DNA from: Archegozetes longisetosus
Lineage: Eukaryota > Arthropoda > Arachnida > Sarcoptiformes > Trhypochthoniidae
DNA length: 64,000 nt
Assembly: GCA_018873245.2 (NCBI GenBank)
Contig: JAEMBT020000009.1
Location: 16,239,794-16,303,793, forward strand
Reading direction: 5' to 3'
Shown here: piece after piece, positions 46,899 to 61,300 of the stretch
Layout: each line of letters starts with the position of its first letter
How positions within the stretch are numbered: the stretch's first letter is position 1
Program-made: the position numbers and the translations under genes
Notes under the pieces: generated by a model
Databases searched by the model: none
Told to the model about the DNA's origin: nothing
Seen by the model: only the letters and a program-made list of their open reading frames with translations

Positions 46899-47610
46899 TT
46901 ATATATCCATTATCAAATCGATGGTCAAAGTCTACTATAGATAAATCTGTCCATTTTCAACACTAAGTATAGATTGTATAAAGTTTTTATTAGAATATAA
47001 ACGTCACAATAACTGATTTGTATAAACAATAAAAAATATATAATAGATTTTTAGTCTTCATATTTTGAATGCGTCTCTTTATTAAAGATATGTCTAACTT
47101 GAAGACAACATCAAGATTGGACCTAAGTTGAACATAACAGGTTTAACTATACAACTAACAAACTTATAAATATAGAGTAATACCAATAATAACATAATGA
47201 TTAGACTTAAAGATAACAATCAAATGGAAGAGATAGGATGATTTACTAGTTCAAGCTTGACATGTTGGTAATATACTTAGTTGGATTAAAGGGAATAATA
47301 GCTTTTCCCATAATATTAGTTTGACTCGATTTGCACAATTTATGGCGCTTTTCCTGATCAATCTCAACTTTGAATCTTTATCTTAGGATTAATCTAAAGG
47401 TTTTTACCTCAACAATAGAGCCATTTTATTCTTTAAAATAATGTATCAAAAACTTATAGGAAATGCTTTAAAGTTCACACTATTTAACAAAATATCAGTT
47501 TTAAGTTTATTCAAGTGAAAAAGGTTTCGGAAAAATATCTTGCACTGAATTTTCTTTATTATATTTTCAATTTTCGTAAGTACTAAAGTTTGCAAAATGT
47601 ATTTTTTAAA

Positions 47611-47709
47611 CTAATCTAATCTAACTTAGTCTAACCTAGCTTAGTCTAACCTAACTTAGTCTAACCTAACTTAGTCTAACCTAACTCAGTCTAATCTAAA
47701 CTAATCTGA
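47611..47709. repeat. 15-bp repeat of telomere-like words (TTAGTCTAACCTAAC)
   Basis: Four to five copies of TTAGTCTAACCTAAC with flanking CTAATCTAA variants. The CCTAA words are on the strand opposite to the perfect TTAGG array 700 bp upstream. Confidence 0.88.
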
Positions 47710-48140
47710 TCACGAGTTTTAAATAGTTATTTACTTCGAAATTCTTCCCAAGTATTTAATCAAAAAGCTGTTAATCAAAAAACTTTAATCAGTCCGCTTA
47801 TCGATCAAAACCTCAATAAAGTTGTTGAATGAAAAGGTTTTTTGATAGGAAATTGTATTTCATTAAAAAATTTTGCTGTGAAGGAGAACATTAATCTTAA
47901 GTATCATATATAAAATCAAATGTCAGACAATATTTATTGAGGATATTCAGAAAGGCTTATATCTTGGATCACAAAATAGTCACAAAAAGTCAAACAGACA
48001 CGCTTATGAGCTTTGGCTTAACATTTTATTTCGGAAAACATGTCAAAATTTCAACTCAAATCTGTGATTCAAACTTGAAAACTGAAGCAGACTTAATACG
48101 GTAGTTTCGAAAAAGTTTTGTTACTTAAATTTCTATTTAC

Positions 48141-48216
48141 AATCTAACCTAACCTAATCTAACCTACCCTATACTAACCTACCCTATCCTAACATACCCT
48201 AATCTAACCTAACCTG
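48141..48216. repeat. Degenerate CCTAA repeat array
   Basis: A run of CTAACCTAACCTAAT and ACCTACCCTATACTA variants. It resembles a decayed telomere-type array on the CCTAA strand. Confidence 0.85.
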
Positions 48217-48219
48217 ATT

Positions 48220-51200
48220 TTACGAAAATATTCACTTGTAATCAATCGATTAATGTAAAAATATTCCAATAGCTTTTTGCTTCTTATGTCAATTAAACTA
48301 ATCTTTCAGTCAATTTACTTTGCAAGCTAAAGTCTTCAAACAGTTTAAATAACCATCAGTTGAGTTGACGTACTGTATAAAATATAATTCAATGAGCAGA
48401 TGTTTAGTCGGTAGAAATAGAGAGTTTAGATACTAATAGAAATCTTAGAGATCAATAATTTTAACATTAATGACAAGGTTTTTGGAAATTTCAATATATA
48501 AAATGTTAAACTTGATAAGATTTTTCATAATTTATAAATTAGACAAATATCTATAACGCAACCGAATGCATTTAAAGCCGTTTAATAATTATCAATAGCT
48601 TACAGCTTTCTTGCAATACTTTAACAGTATTTCAATTATTTCTATTTCAATGCGTTTCAAATAAACCTCTTTTACATACTGTGAATTTCAATATAAATTT
48701 GCTAAAAATTCGAAAGACAATGATTTTGAGTAAAAAATTGTTTTTCTATGAGTCGTACAAAGACAAACTTTATCGACATGAGCAATGCTAACCATCAACC
48801 TAATTGAGAGCAAACCAGAAATAGTCATCTTGAATATAGTATAAAGCAAACTTCAGCAAAATAACTTAGTTTGTGAATATTTTTGACATTATCCTAGAAA
48901 ATTAGACATTTATTTGGTTAATGAGATCTTTTCAAAGATTGTTTTCTCAGGCAATCATATAGAGAGCTCTTGGAATGCATCTCGTAATCAAGTCTTAACA
49001 CAGTGTCAGAATTGCGTGATCAAAACTCAATGTGTGCTCTTTTGTGGTTATATTGAAAATATTGTTAATGTTTGATATACTAAATCAAATGATCTCTCCA
49101 TAAAGTAAACAAATAAATTCAGAGATTAAAGGCATTTGTACTGAACTATGCGTTTGAGAATTGCCTCAGGCGTTGTGTCAAAAGATTGACTTTAACCAGA
49201 AAGAGATTTTCTGTGAATTTTTCTCATCCTTGGTTCGATTTGATTCTTGTAACGGTAGATCTTTAACCTGAAAGTGCACTAAATTCAGCAAATCATATGA
49301 ACCTACTGAAAAGCTATTCTACGTCTTCAGCATTTGATCTCTCACAGGATTCTGAATTGATCCCAGAATATGCTTTTACGTGATTATTGTGAGCGCAGCC
49401 AATACTAAATCTCTGGTGGTTGAGAGAATTCCAATTTTTCTCTCTTTATAAGTCGACAGAAATTTTTTCTCAAGAATAGTAATGAGATTTATCTATTATT
49501 TACATAACTTATCTATCATTGATTATCAAAAAAGTTGTTTTGTTAATTTATCTCATTCATTATGAATACAACGGATCAGTTTGTGCTGAATCTTATTCAT
49601 GATAATCATATTAGTGATACGAATATCTATTTAAAGTTTTTAGCGTTTGAGTCTTAATTGGTTTGCCCTCTATTCTTCAAACTATTGACAAACTGCAAAA
49701 GTTCAAGTATGGCATTTATCCAGTATTATTAAGCTTAAGTGCAAGAATGACTTTCTAGAGTGTGAATTAAATTAGCTAAACATGTCTCGCAAGAATTGTT
49801 ACGAAAATGTGTCAAGCGGAACTTATTTTCTTATTACTACCTCAATATATTAAAAAATATTTTATAAAAATCTCCTATAGATGTAAAACATTTAGAGAAT
49901 GGCTCTTATTATTGAATATTAAGAAAAGCATTAATTTGTTTAATGGAAGAAGACTAATGCGAAAAAGGGTATTAATAAGGGTGAATTCTTTATTTCTTCA
50001 AGATTTTAGTTTTTTATATTAATAAATAGCACTTTCAAAATGCCTACAGTTTTCTATTAAATTATTACATTTGTAAAAATTGCTGAAAGCTTTCAGATGC
50101 TATTTGGAAGATCTTTGAGATAACTACAAAAAACTCTACCAAATCTTTAATACAAAAAACGTTTTTCCTTAAGTCATCAAATTATCGCACAATACATATA
50201 AATCTTGTTTCAGGAGTTCTTTGAAGCACTTGTTCGAAGGGTTTCTTCTCTTCAATACATAGTTAGAAAATAAAACTAATCGATATTTGAGCAGATCTTT
50301 AACAGGTGAAAGTCACGTTTGCAGTTGTTTCATAGTTATGGAAAAGTTTAATTTATTTTTCTTTCATCGAAAAGTTCTGATTCTTTCGGAAAAACAGTTA
50401 GTGTTTCAATATTAAGTCAGAAAAATAATTTAAATATTAAAGAATGCATTTGCTATTCTCCAGAATAAAGAATAAGAATCCTATTCAATAATCGCATTAA
50501 TGTAAAAAAACTAATATATTTTTAACAAATTCCTAAATAATTCCAATATCTTAGCATTTGTATTATACCTGAATCAAGAATATGCTATCACATCGTTTCT
50601 TCTATTGCATACACATTTTTATTGAACAAAAATATTCTAATTATTCATTTCAATTCAATTCCTACTCTTCAGAATTCAGAAGACTTCAAATATAAAAGAT
50701 ACCATAGAAAATATGCAAAATAAATTTGATGCTCATAGAATATTCTTAATTGTAAACATTCAGAATACAACAAAATGAGAACTGAAGACAGCGAAAGATC
50801 GTTGAATAATGTTTTCTTAATATTGAATAATCTTTGAAAGTGTGCGCAACTAAATCTTTACTCATTCAATTAAAGGTGAAGCACAAAACTTTTATCAAAT
50901 TATACCTTCAAATGATTACTCAATAGATCAGCCATTTCTTCATTACTTACTGATAGCACTTAATATCAAGTGGATTAGGAGTACATCAGAAGTTTGCTCT
51001 GATATTAATTCATTTTTCTTATGATAAGCTTAATATTGGGAAATATTTACGGACTTATGCCGTCTCAAAATGTTTGCCATTGCTTATGAACAGATCATAA
51101 AACCGGGTTAGGTTAGGTTTCACACTTCAATATTTCAGTATAACTAACTATTGCTCTAAGTTTTATCTACATTCATATCAGTCAATCTCTCTTCAAAGAT

Positions 51201-53280
51201 TATGGTTTGACTTTTAATTTGAAAATTTGCATGCTTTTCATTATTTTTCTGATATTTATATGAAACTTATATCAGGTATGAAAGAGAAATTTACTCCTTG
51301 CCTGACTTCTGAAACGTTAAAGGCTTATTGAAAGATAAAATAAGATCGAAGACTAATATTTAATATCTAGTCATCTAGCCCTTTATGAGAACGTTAGGTT
51401 AGGTTAGGTTAAGTGCTTATATGTGAGAGCTTCTCAAAACTAAATCAGAGTTTGCACTTTTTAGAGATTAAATGCTAACTACACAATAAATGTTTTTTAA
51501 AAACATTTATTTAATCTTATAAAATAATGTTTATCTTGTGCATGAAAAACCTCCATCTATATCTCGTGAAAAATTTAGAATATCTATAAGAATGTTGAAT
51601 ATGTTCCTAAAACAGTAAATTGAAAATTGATGACACGAACTATTTGATAAAAATAGTAGAAAAATGAGGAATAAGTTGAATTGTACTAAAAAGCAAAAGA
51701 CTGTATGAAAATTGATTATTAAACTGTTTGATGCATTATAGTTATTAAGTGAGCGTTTTTTCTATTCAATTGCGGATGCAATCAATTTTCTACTTATTGA
51801 TTAATTCATTAAACATCATATATTTGTTTAAATTATATAAATAAAAGCTTATGGTATTGATAAATATTGTCAATTTTAATATTATTTCATGATAAAGAGT
51901 TCTGTTAATAGTTAACAGTATTGGTTAGCTTTGTATTGAGAGAACAGAGTATAAAATATAATTATATGTCATTTTGCTTATTCAAGTAACTAAAGCAGTA
52001 CTTTCGACTTGCAAGCTTTATATTATGATCAAATAAATACAAAAATATTTGAACTAATTATAACCTTATTCTAATTGTTTGCTAACATAAATCTTACTTA
52101 ATAACAATTATTTTTCTGACTTGTTTGTATTTCATTAGATTTAGTATTATTTGATATTCGATCAGGACTTGATTGAATCAAAGCAAATCAGATAGAAGGG
52201 ACTTTTAAATAATTTCAATTATTCACACAATAACAGTAATAAGATTTCAATAGTTTTAGTCGAATAGAATTTGATAAGCAGTCTCTAAATTTCCAATGTG
52301 TAGAGTAAGTTAGTTGCATGTGTTTAGATTATAACAATTCTTGTTCTCATTTCCTTCATTTCGAGACTTGTTTTTATTATTAGATTGAATTGAATTTTAT
52401 TATTTATACATACCGTTCGCTCAACTACTACAATGCGAGAACGTGTTTAACAATATAGGACACAATAAAATAAAATATTAACAATCAAATTTAAGAGCTA
52501 AGAATAAAGTGAACAAATTTTCAAACTAGCTACTATATTCTTGAAATAATCAATTTTGCTGATATTCATATCTATTTTGTTGAAAATTTTTACTTCAGAA
52601 TAGAAAGTAGAGCTAAGAAAATTATTCGAATGACCTTCAGGTAAAATTGGCTCATTCGTTGAAGATCTAGTATTTTGATATTCTTTAAAATTTAAAAACA
52701 AATGACATGATATGTAAATACAGATAATTTGTTTAAACGATTGTATATAAAAATGCACGAAAAATATTTTCTTCTTTCAATGAAAGGAATCCATTGGAAA
52801 AAGAACCAAATAATTCAAATTAGAAGAGCATATTATCCTTGCCGCTCATTTTGAAGTCTGACAATTCTTTCTAAATGTGGTTTTTAGGTAATCCACAAAC
52901 ACAATCTCCATAACCGAAAATCGGCAAAATAGGTGATTTAAAACTAAATTCAATGACCTTTTAGGCAAAACGGTCGAAGTATTGCTAAAAAATTCACTCT
53001 TGGCCATTTTATCCTAAATGTAATTAATAATTTTGTGCTGTAGAAAATCATATAGAGAATTTGAATTTCATTCACTATCTTTATAGTATTATTACCAAAG
53101 TTTGTCATCATCACAAGAACGATTCGAAAGGTTTATCAGCATATTGAGATGTCTTTTAATGTTGTGGTGAAGTAAACTAGTTTTATTTTTAATATATAAA
53201 ACAATACATAGACTTAGTTGTGGTGTGTGCTTGTAAAACTCAAAAATAGACTGACCCTTAGTTTGAAATTTCTATCCCTA
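48220..53280. other. AT-rich interval without a gene; further short TTAGG clusters
   Basis: No coding exon is recognised. Short TTAGG runs occur at 51105-51119 and 51393-51411. A hairpin (ATAAATGTTTTTTAAAAACATTTAT) lies near 51487-51513. Confidence 0.5.
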
Positions 53281-53282
53281 TA

Positions 53283-53975
53283 CATTGAGCACTACGAAAG
53301 TTTTGTCGTATGCGAATACTAAACACCCATCAATGATTTGAATTAACAAAAAATGAAGTATAACATCTGCGTTCTATTGCTTCAAAATTTTATTGAAATA
53401 TCTTTTGTCGTTTTCGAGTTACATGAATTTAAATTTTGCTGCTCTCTTGGATTTTGGCATGTCAATAGATGGAATTTTCGAGTGAACATTTTATGTAACT
53501 ACTAAAGAGGTTTAAATAAATCCAGGTTTTATTAAAAGTTGTAAAATGCTTGTGGAGATACAGTCCTTCAAACCGAACCATTCAACCACGATAAGTCTAA
53601 TTTAAAGTTGACCTGCGAGCTAATGGAAGTTCAGGTGCAGTTCCTGGAATAGACATCAACTCTATTCAATAAATGTTCGAAGAGGTTGAACATGAGACTT
53701 AATAACACATAGAGCATGTATTCAAATTTTATGCACCAGTATCCCATCAAATTCTTCTCAAGCATTTATGAGTAGTCAAGCTTTGAACACTTTTTGCACC
53801 AAATTTTTGACAAACCCATAGAAAATGGAATTAATTATCCTCAAGACTAAATGTGATTAAAAATTTTTTGACGAATGGTTTCGTAAAATGAATGAATTTA
53901 TATAAAACTTATTAACTAAAATCATTGAGGGGTCGTATAGTTTTCTTATACGACAAAACTTTCGTAGTACCCCTG
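53283..53975. mobile_element. 693-bp deleted mariner-like element
   Basis: The ends are CATTGAGCACTACGAAAGTT on the left and, inverted, CAGGGGTACTACGAAAGTTT on the right. They share a TACGAAAGTTTTGTCGTAT core of about 20 bp, and TA flanks both sides (53281-53282 and 53976-53977). The interior has an AT-rich leader (GTCGTTTTCGAGTTACATGA) like those of mariner elements, but I see no transposase frame. Confidence 0.75.
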
Positions 53976-54179
53976 TATATTTAGGTAAAGGTTTATTTGT
54001 TTATACATTAATAATAGGATTAAAAGTAGTGGTCAAATTTTAGTAGTAGTAAACAAGATTAAGAATAGAAAATTTTCCATTTGTTTAAACTTAGGATAAA
54101 GCTTAAAAGTAAACTTTAGGACATCTCAATATAATTAGATTTATCTGTAATTAGAAAAGTTCGTTACAATTCATCCAAA

Positions 54180-54560
54180 TACTAATATGAATAATAGATC
54201 TGTTGATTTTCAGTTGTAAATCAATCAGTGAAGAAAACAATAGTACAGTATTGCAATTAACAGATAAGAGTACTCGTAATGCTTGTAATGAAGTGTTAAT
54301 ATAGGTTAATCGATTTATTAATTGCAATGCTGTACTATCATCTGTATAAATGCATATCTCGTTCTCAATACTAACTGCAGATAAATCATGTAAATGGAGA
54401 AAGCAAGACCACCTAAATGACTTCCTTGAGGGACACCAATAGATACTTCACATTGTGAAGCTTTGTTCTTTTTTAAATTCTTTAAAAATCTCTTATACTT
54501 GAGGTGAGCCATAGAAGTGATTTTCAGTGGCAGTCCAAACGAAACCATTTATAGAGAAGG
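54180..54560 (-). pseudogene. LINE (non-LTR) reverse-transcriptase fragment
   Basis: On the minus strand the frame ending at 54318 contains VSIGVPQGSHLGGLAFSIYM, the reverse-transcriptase finger/palm motif GVPQGSxLGxLxFSIY. In a shifted frame immediately after comes YTDDSTALQLINRL, the catalytic YxDD block. The shift of frame, a missing N-terminal part and the lack of endonuclease sequence show this is a dead fragment of a jockey/CR1-type LINE. A 20-bp segment over the YxDD site is repeated in inverted orientation near 54240-54260. Confidence 0.78.
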
Positions 54561-54564
54561 ATAT

Positions 54565-57079
54565 GAGTTTAGATACAATAGTATGAAATGTTAATGCTAT
54601 TAATATCGAATGTTAAAACTATTTTAACTGCCTAAACTTCATTTTGGATTGAAAGTACTGTGTGCGAATTGAGAGTCACGTAAAAGTTTATCCTCAATCA
54701 TATTTGTCTTAGAGTGGTTGAAAACCAATTATTTTATATTATTTACTAACATTAGGCTATATAGGCATTGGTCAATACTTTGAAAAATCAGACTCGATAT
54801 CAAGCTTACATTTCACGATCGGCTTTACTGTGACAGTGGTAATAAAAGCCTAAGCATTTTCCTAAAGGTAGATATACCAAAAGATCGTTTTTGCTTTGCA
54901 ACTGTTTCGCTATTCATTTCAGATCATTAGTGTTCGTCTTTAGATATACTCTTTGTGGTCAGGCTTAGATCAGAATTCTAAGAGATCCACTTTAGAGAGT
55001 ATTCTTATAATCATGGTGTAGAATATTCTGTTAAATAAAAGTTAAAAAAAGTTCCGATATTGAATCATAAATATAATAAGATAGATGAGTAATAGTTACT
55101 TTGAAGGTGTATCATTCTTAAATCATATCAATATGCTTTACATGAATATTTCAACACAACTATTTGATGAATAGGAAATCAATGCTAACAATTAAAGTGC
55201 GTGCTCGCATTCATACCAATTACGCTCTATTGAATTTCTTTTATAATTCAAATCTAACTCAAACACTATTTTAGAACAAATCAAATGCATTTGAGTTCTT
55301 ATTCTGAATGGTTTCGATTTGCATTGAGTTAGTTTCAATTGTAAGAAATTCTATTCATATAAACTGATGATAGTCTAAAATTAACTAAAACTAGAAGTTG
55401 GGACAAGTATTTTCAATTGAAAAATTGAGAGCTATTTTGGAGATGATATTGAGAGAAATGTATAAGAATATAATACTTGCAATGTTTCTTCATTTTAAGA
55501 GTGACATGAGTTGGAATATAAGTGCCTTGTTTTAGGTCTTATCGTATTTTTTACGACCAGATATTATGTTATTGTTTTCTAAAAATTGAAATACTCTTTA
55601 GAAAAGACATTTATATTCATATAAAAATGTTGTTTATTCTTTAAGAAATATATAACTTCTGCTCAAATGATGTTATATTAGAATGAAAAAATCAAATTTT
55701 TATGTTGAATCGAGTGCTGCATAATATTTCTCGATTACTCTTATAGAATGTCTGTCAATTGATAGAAAAGTTACGATAAGTTACGAAAGAGTTACCATAA
55801 ACATAAAATCAAATAAGTAAATATAGTACTGATAAATCACATTCAATACAAACAAATCTGAGCAAATTTGAATTTCTGTTATGCACATGTTCTATATTTT
55901 GACAAACAATCACAGATTCAATGAAGTGATTTGCAACTGAAGGGTTAAGAATGTGAAATCTAAACAAAATAAAAATCTCTTTTATTCCGCCCATGAGAAT
56001 ATATATAAAAGAAGAATGCAAAAATATTTACAAGATATCTATTATTCGTATTTTGGAAGAGCTCAAAAATCAGTTTGGCCTGAATTCTAAGAGTTTGATG
56101 TAGAGCCCTATACGTTATACCTGAGGATAAATGTCAGCCTTAGCTGATGAAATGTTTTTTTTAAATATCTGCATAAAGTTTAAAATTCAACTTATGAAGC
56201 TTACAAGTTAAATCTAATTCATGAGAGAAGCGAAAATTGTTTATGAATTGCAAACAAATTGTATAACTCAAGTAATAGCAAGAGTTGCAGATACGATTCG
56301 ATGGAAAAGTTTAATTATTCAGTAGTATCTGTGAAGCTGAGCCAAATAGCGATTGATAAAAAATGACTCTCGTAAACATAAAATTAGATGCATTTAAGAT
56401 TTAAAATGTGATTATTTGCTGACGAGAAAATTTTGAAAATGCAGAGCAATAATCCGATGAAAACGAAAATTGTAACAGAATTATAATCTCTAAAGGACTT
56501 TGCGAATACAAATTCAAGATTAATGATAGAGTATTCAAGCATAAGCTACACCAACTCGTGTACTACAAAATTAGCCAACAATAAGAGTAACTATTATTTC
56601 TAATGAGTTTAATAAAACTCTAATCCTAATAATTAGGATAATTCTATGGATTTTTACTCATTAGTTTGCTGATATTTTTTACTTTTAGAGATTTTTTCAA
56701 AAATAAATTATTACTTTTGATGATTAAGAATACAATCAGCTTATACTAAAGATTTTTAACAAAAGATTTATATTTTATGATTAGATATTAAGGTGAATAC
56801 ATGGATGGCTATTTTAGTATATAAAGAATATAAAGAATATAAAGAATATTTTTTAAATCAATTTTCATATCTTATACTTAACCGATTACAACTACACGAT
56901 TATGTTTCTCTAAAACGTATTACTTATCAAACTATCTTTCATAACTAAATAATCATTGATCGAATAATAATTATGATAATAACAGACTTTTAGTCGAAGA
57001 ATTAAATCCTAAGAGAATATGTCTTATATAGGGTTTTACAGTCCTTTTGAACTTGAAATGAAACATAATTATGTCAAAA

Positions 57080-57085
<6 letters not shown>
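54565..57085. other. AT-rich interval, no gene seen
   Basis: Scattered short open frames have no recognisable motifs. A 9-bp ATAAAGAAT repeat sits at 56819-56850. Confidence 0.45.

Positions 57086-57150
<65 letters not shown>
57086..57150. repeat. (GA)n microsatellite, ~65 bp
   Basis: An uninterrupted run of GA dinucleotides, about 32 repeats. Confidence 0.97.
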
Positions 57151-57153
<3 letters not shown>

Positions 57154-57154
57154 G

Positions 57155-58253
57155 CATTAAGGTTAATGCAAACAACTTTGAAATAACGCAATTTTTGAAA
57201 ATCAACTAAATTTTCTACCCGAGTCACGATATCGACCTCTAGTCAATCAAATTTTTCCGTACACTTTATTCGATCATTGTTTTTGAGCACTATTTTTGTT
57301 GAGAAGTTTGAAACACTTATTCCGGACGAACAAACAGAGACAAAGGAAGTGATGCTTAGTAACAGTTATGTTGGATAAGAGTCTGGTTGGACTTAATTTT
57401 TATTGGAAACAAGAAAACACTTTTCCAAATGACAGTTTGTCAAACGATGTGAGAAATCAGGCAAATGGCGATGACAGTTATCATACCAATAATTGATGGC
57501 ACTAAATTTAATATGGACCCCACAGATAATCAGCTCCTATAGCATAATTATTTACTTAATATTTAATAGCGTAAATGTGTCTCACTTTTGGCATTTGATG
57601 TATTTTCAAGTTTGAAGTTACGACTAAAATAAATAGTAATTAGTGAACTTAGTCGTTTTGAATGCTAACCCACTTTCTTGAGTAAACTTTAAGAAATATA
57701 TTGCATAATCTCAATTGAAATTATAAATTACAATATAAAAAATATTTAATTTGTTTTGTTACAGTGTTATTATTATTATAATTAGTGAGTTTATATTTAC
57801 GTATGTCTTCAAAACCAAATTCGAAGCATTAAAACAAACTTCAAATATTAGTAGATTTTATTGAAAAACCTTATCTGACTAGTAATGAATAAATGTTTGT
57901 TCGATATTTCCATTTAAATACATTTGCACGTTGGGTGTTTTTGAATTAATGCCATTTCTTCTAACAATATTTAAGTTTCTTTATTTGCTGAAACATTTCT
58001 AAAGATCACAACTACAGGAAATACATAAAAAGTAGTCGCTATTTTAGATAATTTCGGGTATTTATAATGAATACTTGACTAATACATAAAAACTTGTATC
58101 TTTAAACCGTAAGGTAATGGGCTTGTGTTATAAAGTAATGCTCAAAACAATTCACAACTTAATTCTCAAAAGAGATTCATTTCTTAAAGCAAAATTTTTG
58201 CTTGAGCATTACTCGGTGTGTATCACGATCTACGCGGAATTGATTTCTCTTGA
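57155..58253. other. AT-rich interval, no gene seen
   Basis: No exon, terminal repeat or RNA gene is recognised between the GA tract and the 9-bp minisatellite. Confidence 0.4.
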
Positions 58254-58332
58254 ATTCAGCGTATTCGGCGTATTCGGCGTATTCGGCGTATTCGGCGTAT
58301 TCGGCGTATTCGACGTATTCAGCTTATTCGGC
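58254..58332. repeat. 9-bp minisatellite GTATTCGGC, about 8-9 copies
   Basis: Five or more perfect GTATTCGGC units are followed by GTATTCGAC and CTTATTCGG variants. The open frames on both strands (VFG and NTP tripeptides) arise because the unit is a multiple of three. It carries one CpG per unit in otherwise CpG-poor DNA. Confidence 0.95.
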
Positions 58333-58334
58333 AC

Positions 58335-61300
58335 ACACCAATTAAAAACCCAGTAATTATTTGATTTTGCCAACAGATTCTCCCTTTTAACAGAAGTTAA
58401 CACAAAGTAATACTTAACTTGTATCTGAGTTAAGCTACAAATCAGATCGATTATAATCAACATATCAATACTTTCAACTTTATATATAATTTGAGTGTTA
58501 GACTGCTTATTTTGCCAAATTCTTCAAAAGGCTTTGAGGTGCACTCTTCAAAACGTTATCCAACAAAATATCTGCTTAATTAATATGTTTAATAAAAATC
58601 TATCACACCTTTTATTTGAATATTATTAGCGAAAGCATAAAAATGTGTGCCTAAAGAGATATACGTAAGCATAAGCAAGCTTAATCCCTTTGCCTTTCCT
58701 TTAAAGAACTAATCAATATTTGAAGTCCTGCAAACTGTTACTAAAAGTATATAACTATTTAAAATGCATTTGTACGATGTGCAGATAAGTATTGACACGC
58801 TTGTCAGAATCAGTCTGAAATCAAATTTCGTTCAAACGTTTCAAATGATTAACGTGAAATCTAATTTTTCAGTCTGTCAATTTATCTTCAATAAAATCCA
58901 ATTTAGTTCCGTAAAAAAACATTAAGCTCAATATAACCTACTCTTATAGATTCCAATGGTTTTAAGATAGGTCTTAAAAGACTTGGATCCTAACTATTTG
59001 AAAAAATGCTTATTTCAAAAGATGGGCATTGTTTTGATTGCTATCTTATCTAAATAAAAAATTTGAGAATATAATCACGAGATAAATGTTAGGGACGTAG
59101 GCTTTCCTAGAATACACATTACCTTTTATTTGCAATTTTTCCAACATTGTTATTGTGCTATCAACAACGTAATCAATATGATATGAAAGTTGATTTTATA
59201 TTCTCAACATCCATCTTGCAGTAATCGCAAGATAGATATATTCCAAATTTACATCTTTTATGCAAATATTCAACTTTTATATGAAAATAACTAAAACTCT
59301 GTCAATATTTTGAAGAAATTTGTTCTCATTTAATGATTGGTTTCTAAATATATCTACTGTTAAACAACTGCTCGATTTGAGCTAAGCTTCACTTAAAAAA
59401 CTTTGCATTTAATGAATTAAGAACTTCTATTATTTCAATCATAGAGTGGTTTTCATCTGTTCAGTAATATGCAGAAATAATTCTACTAATCATAACAGCG
59501 ATTAAAGTAATTTAATGCATAAAAAATTCACTTTTCGCTCTTTTAACCCAAATTTCGTTTCAATTGGAACCAAGATTAGCAAATTCAGAGAGAGAACATT
59601 TCCAAGACTATTTATAGTTCAAATTCAGAAAGTCCATTATGAATTCCATTCATAATAAGTTGACAATGGACGAAAAGAAGAATCCAATAACAAACAAATT
59701 TGACATGAATTTGAAACAAATACAAAACAACTAAGCAACTAAAGCATGAAAAGTATGTGTGCGAACTTCTTATTACCAGTTTGCCTGGTGGAACAATTCA
59801 CAATCCATACTAAGCTAATTAAATTGAAATGTATTGGAGTGAATGAATAGCAAACATAATGTGAAGCAAATCAAAATATAGTTTCACTGTTTAGTTCAAT
59901 ATTATAGTATTGAATATTTTATTGATTACTTTGACAATATTTAAAGTAATGCTTATCTCTAGATATCAAATTCTAAAACTTTTCCATCTTTTCAGTGATC
60001 TTCCAACAAATACAAAGATATAATCAATGACTAGAACAAAAGAAATCCTGAAATTAAATCCAAGATAAATTACATTACTAGCCTTTAAGATTTAATTGGA
60101 AACGATAAGATATATTTCTAGAATGGTAGTATTAATGCAGCACAAGTGTAGATGAGAACAATGAAAAGCAAACAGATCAGTCATTTTTTGTAAACTTGAT
60201 TGATCGTTTGATAGCTCGTCTATCAAATTGTATTCTTATCTACAATCATAATTCTGTACCCATTCATCATTAGGTAGTTTTCGATCAGTAATAAGTGTCC
60301 ATTGGCCACTTCGCTAATCAAGTACCCTAAATCATGCCCATAGTTATACTAAATCCAATAGTGAATCTTTTATCTCCACATTCACTTTTGGTCGAGTTTT
60401 TCGAACTTATAAAATAAAGAAATTTCCAATGAATCTGGTTCAACAGATTTCAGTGAATAATCTTATTAATTTAATAATTTTCAGCTCAGCTCACTATAAG
60501 CTGAAGTTGAATTTTAAAGTTTAACCTAAAAATAGTCATCAGACATCTTGATATTTAATTAAACAAAGTTGGTAATAAGGAGTGCTACACAAAGTTTCAA
60601 GCTAGATTGAGCTGGAAGCCAGCTTTTGGAGTTTCCCAGCTGATAGAGCAAGCTCAAGCTCATCCTTTAAGATTCAAGTTCGAGCTTGAGCTCATAAAAG
60701 AGAGTCGTAACTCAGCTCAAGTTCAAGTTGAAAAAACTCAAGCTTGTGTTCTTACATTGAAATGCATGCATGATGTGAAAAATCAGTGATTTTAATTCGA
60801 AATAAAAACATATCTAATGTAAATTAAGGAAGATATTTTAGTTTTATAGCCATATTTTAGACAGAATTGAAGCTATGAAGACATCATCATGCAAATAAGC
60901 TTAAAATCGGAAAAACAAGTTTATGTGTATCCCTAATTGTAAACAATGAATTAGTTTTGTGAGCAAAGTGAATTAAATACTAATTAGATTTTTGTTTACT
61001 ACTTGGGAACTATGGAAATTGAGAATATGCTTCATTTGCAAAATCAAATTTACTCTATCAATATTTAATTGAGTCAACCGTTGGCAATAGAGTAGTGTTT
61101 TGTTAATTGTAGTTTGTTTCGCCTGTTAGGCGCCATCATTACAAATGAGAAAAATATGTAAAATATTGTATAAAAGCAGTTTTTATTAGCAGTCTATTCA
61201 CATTTGGACTGATTCAAGTATTTCGAGTTCAGATTCATATGCAATTGAAAATTTTGCTGTAGAAATATATTTTTACATTTTATATATATTAGATATAGTT

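Noticed and set aside
58117-58463. Open frames with VFG and NTP repeats
   Set aside because: Both strands are open only because the 9-bp unit is a multiple of three.
60607-60789. 60-codon frame starting MSWKPAFGV
   Set aside because: It is driven by AGCTCAAGCTC quasi-repeats and has no splice or domain support.
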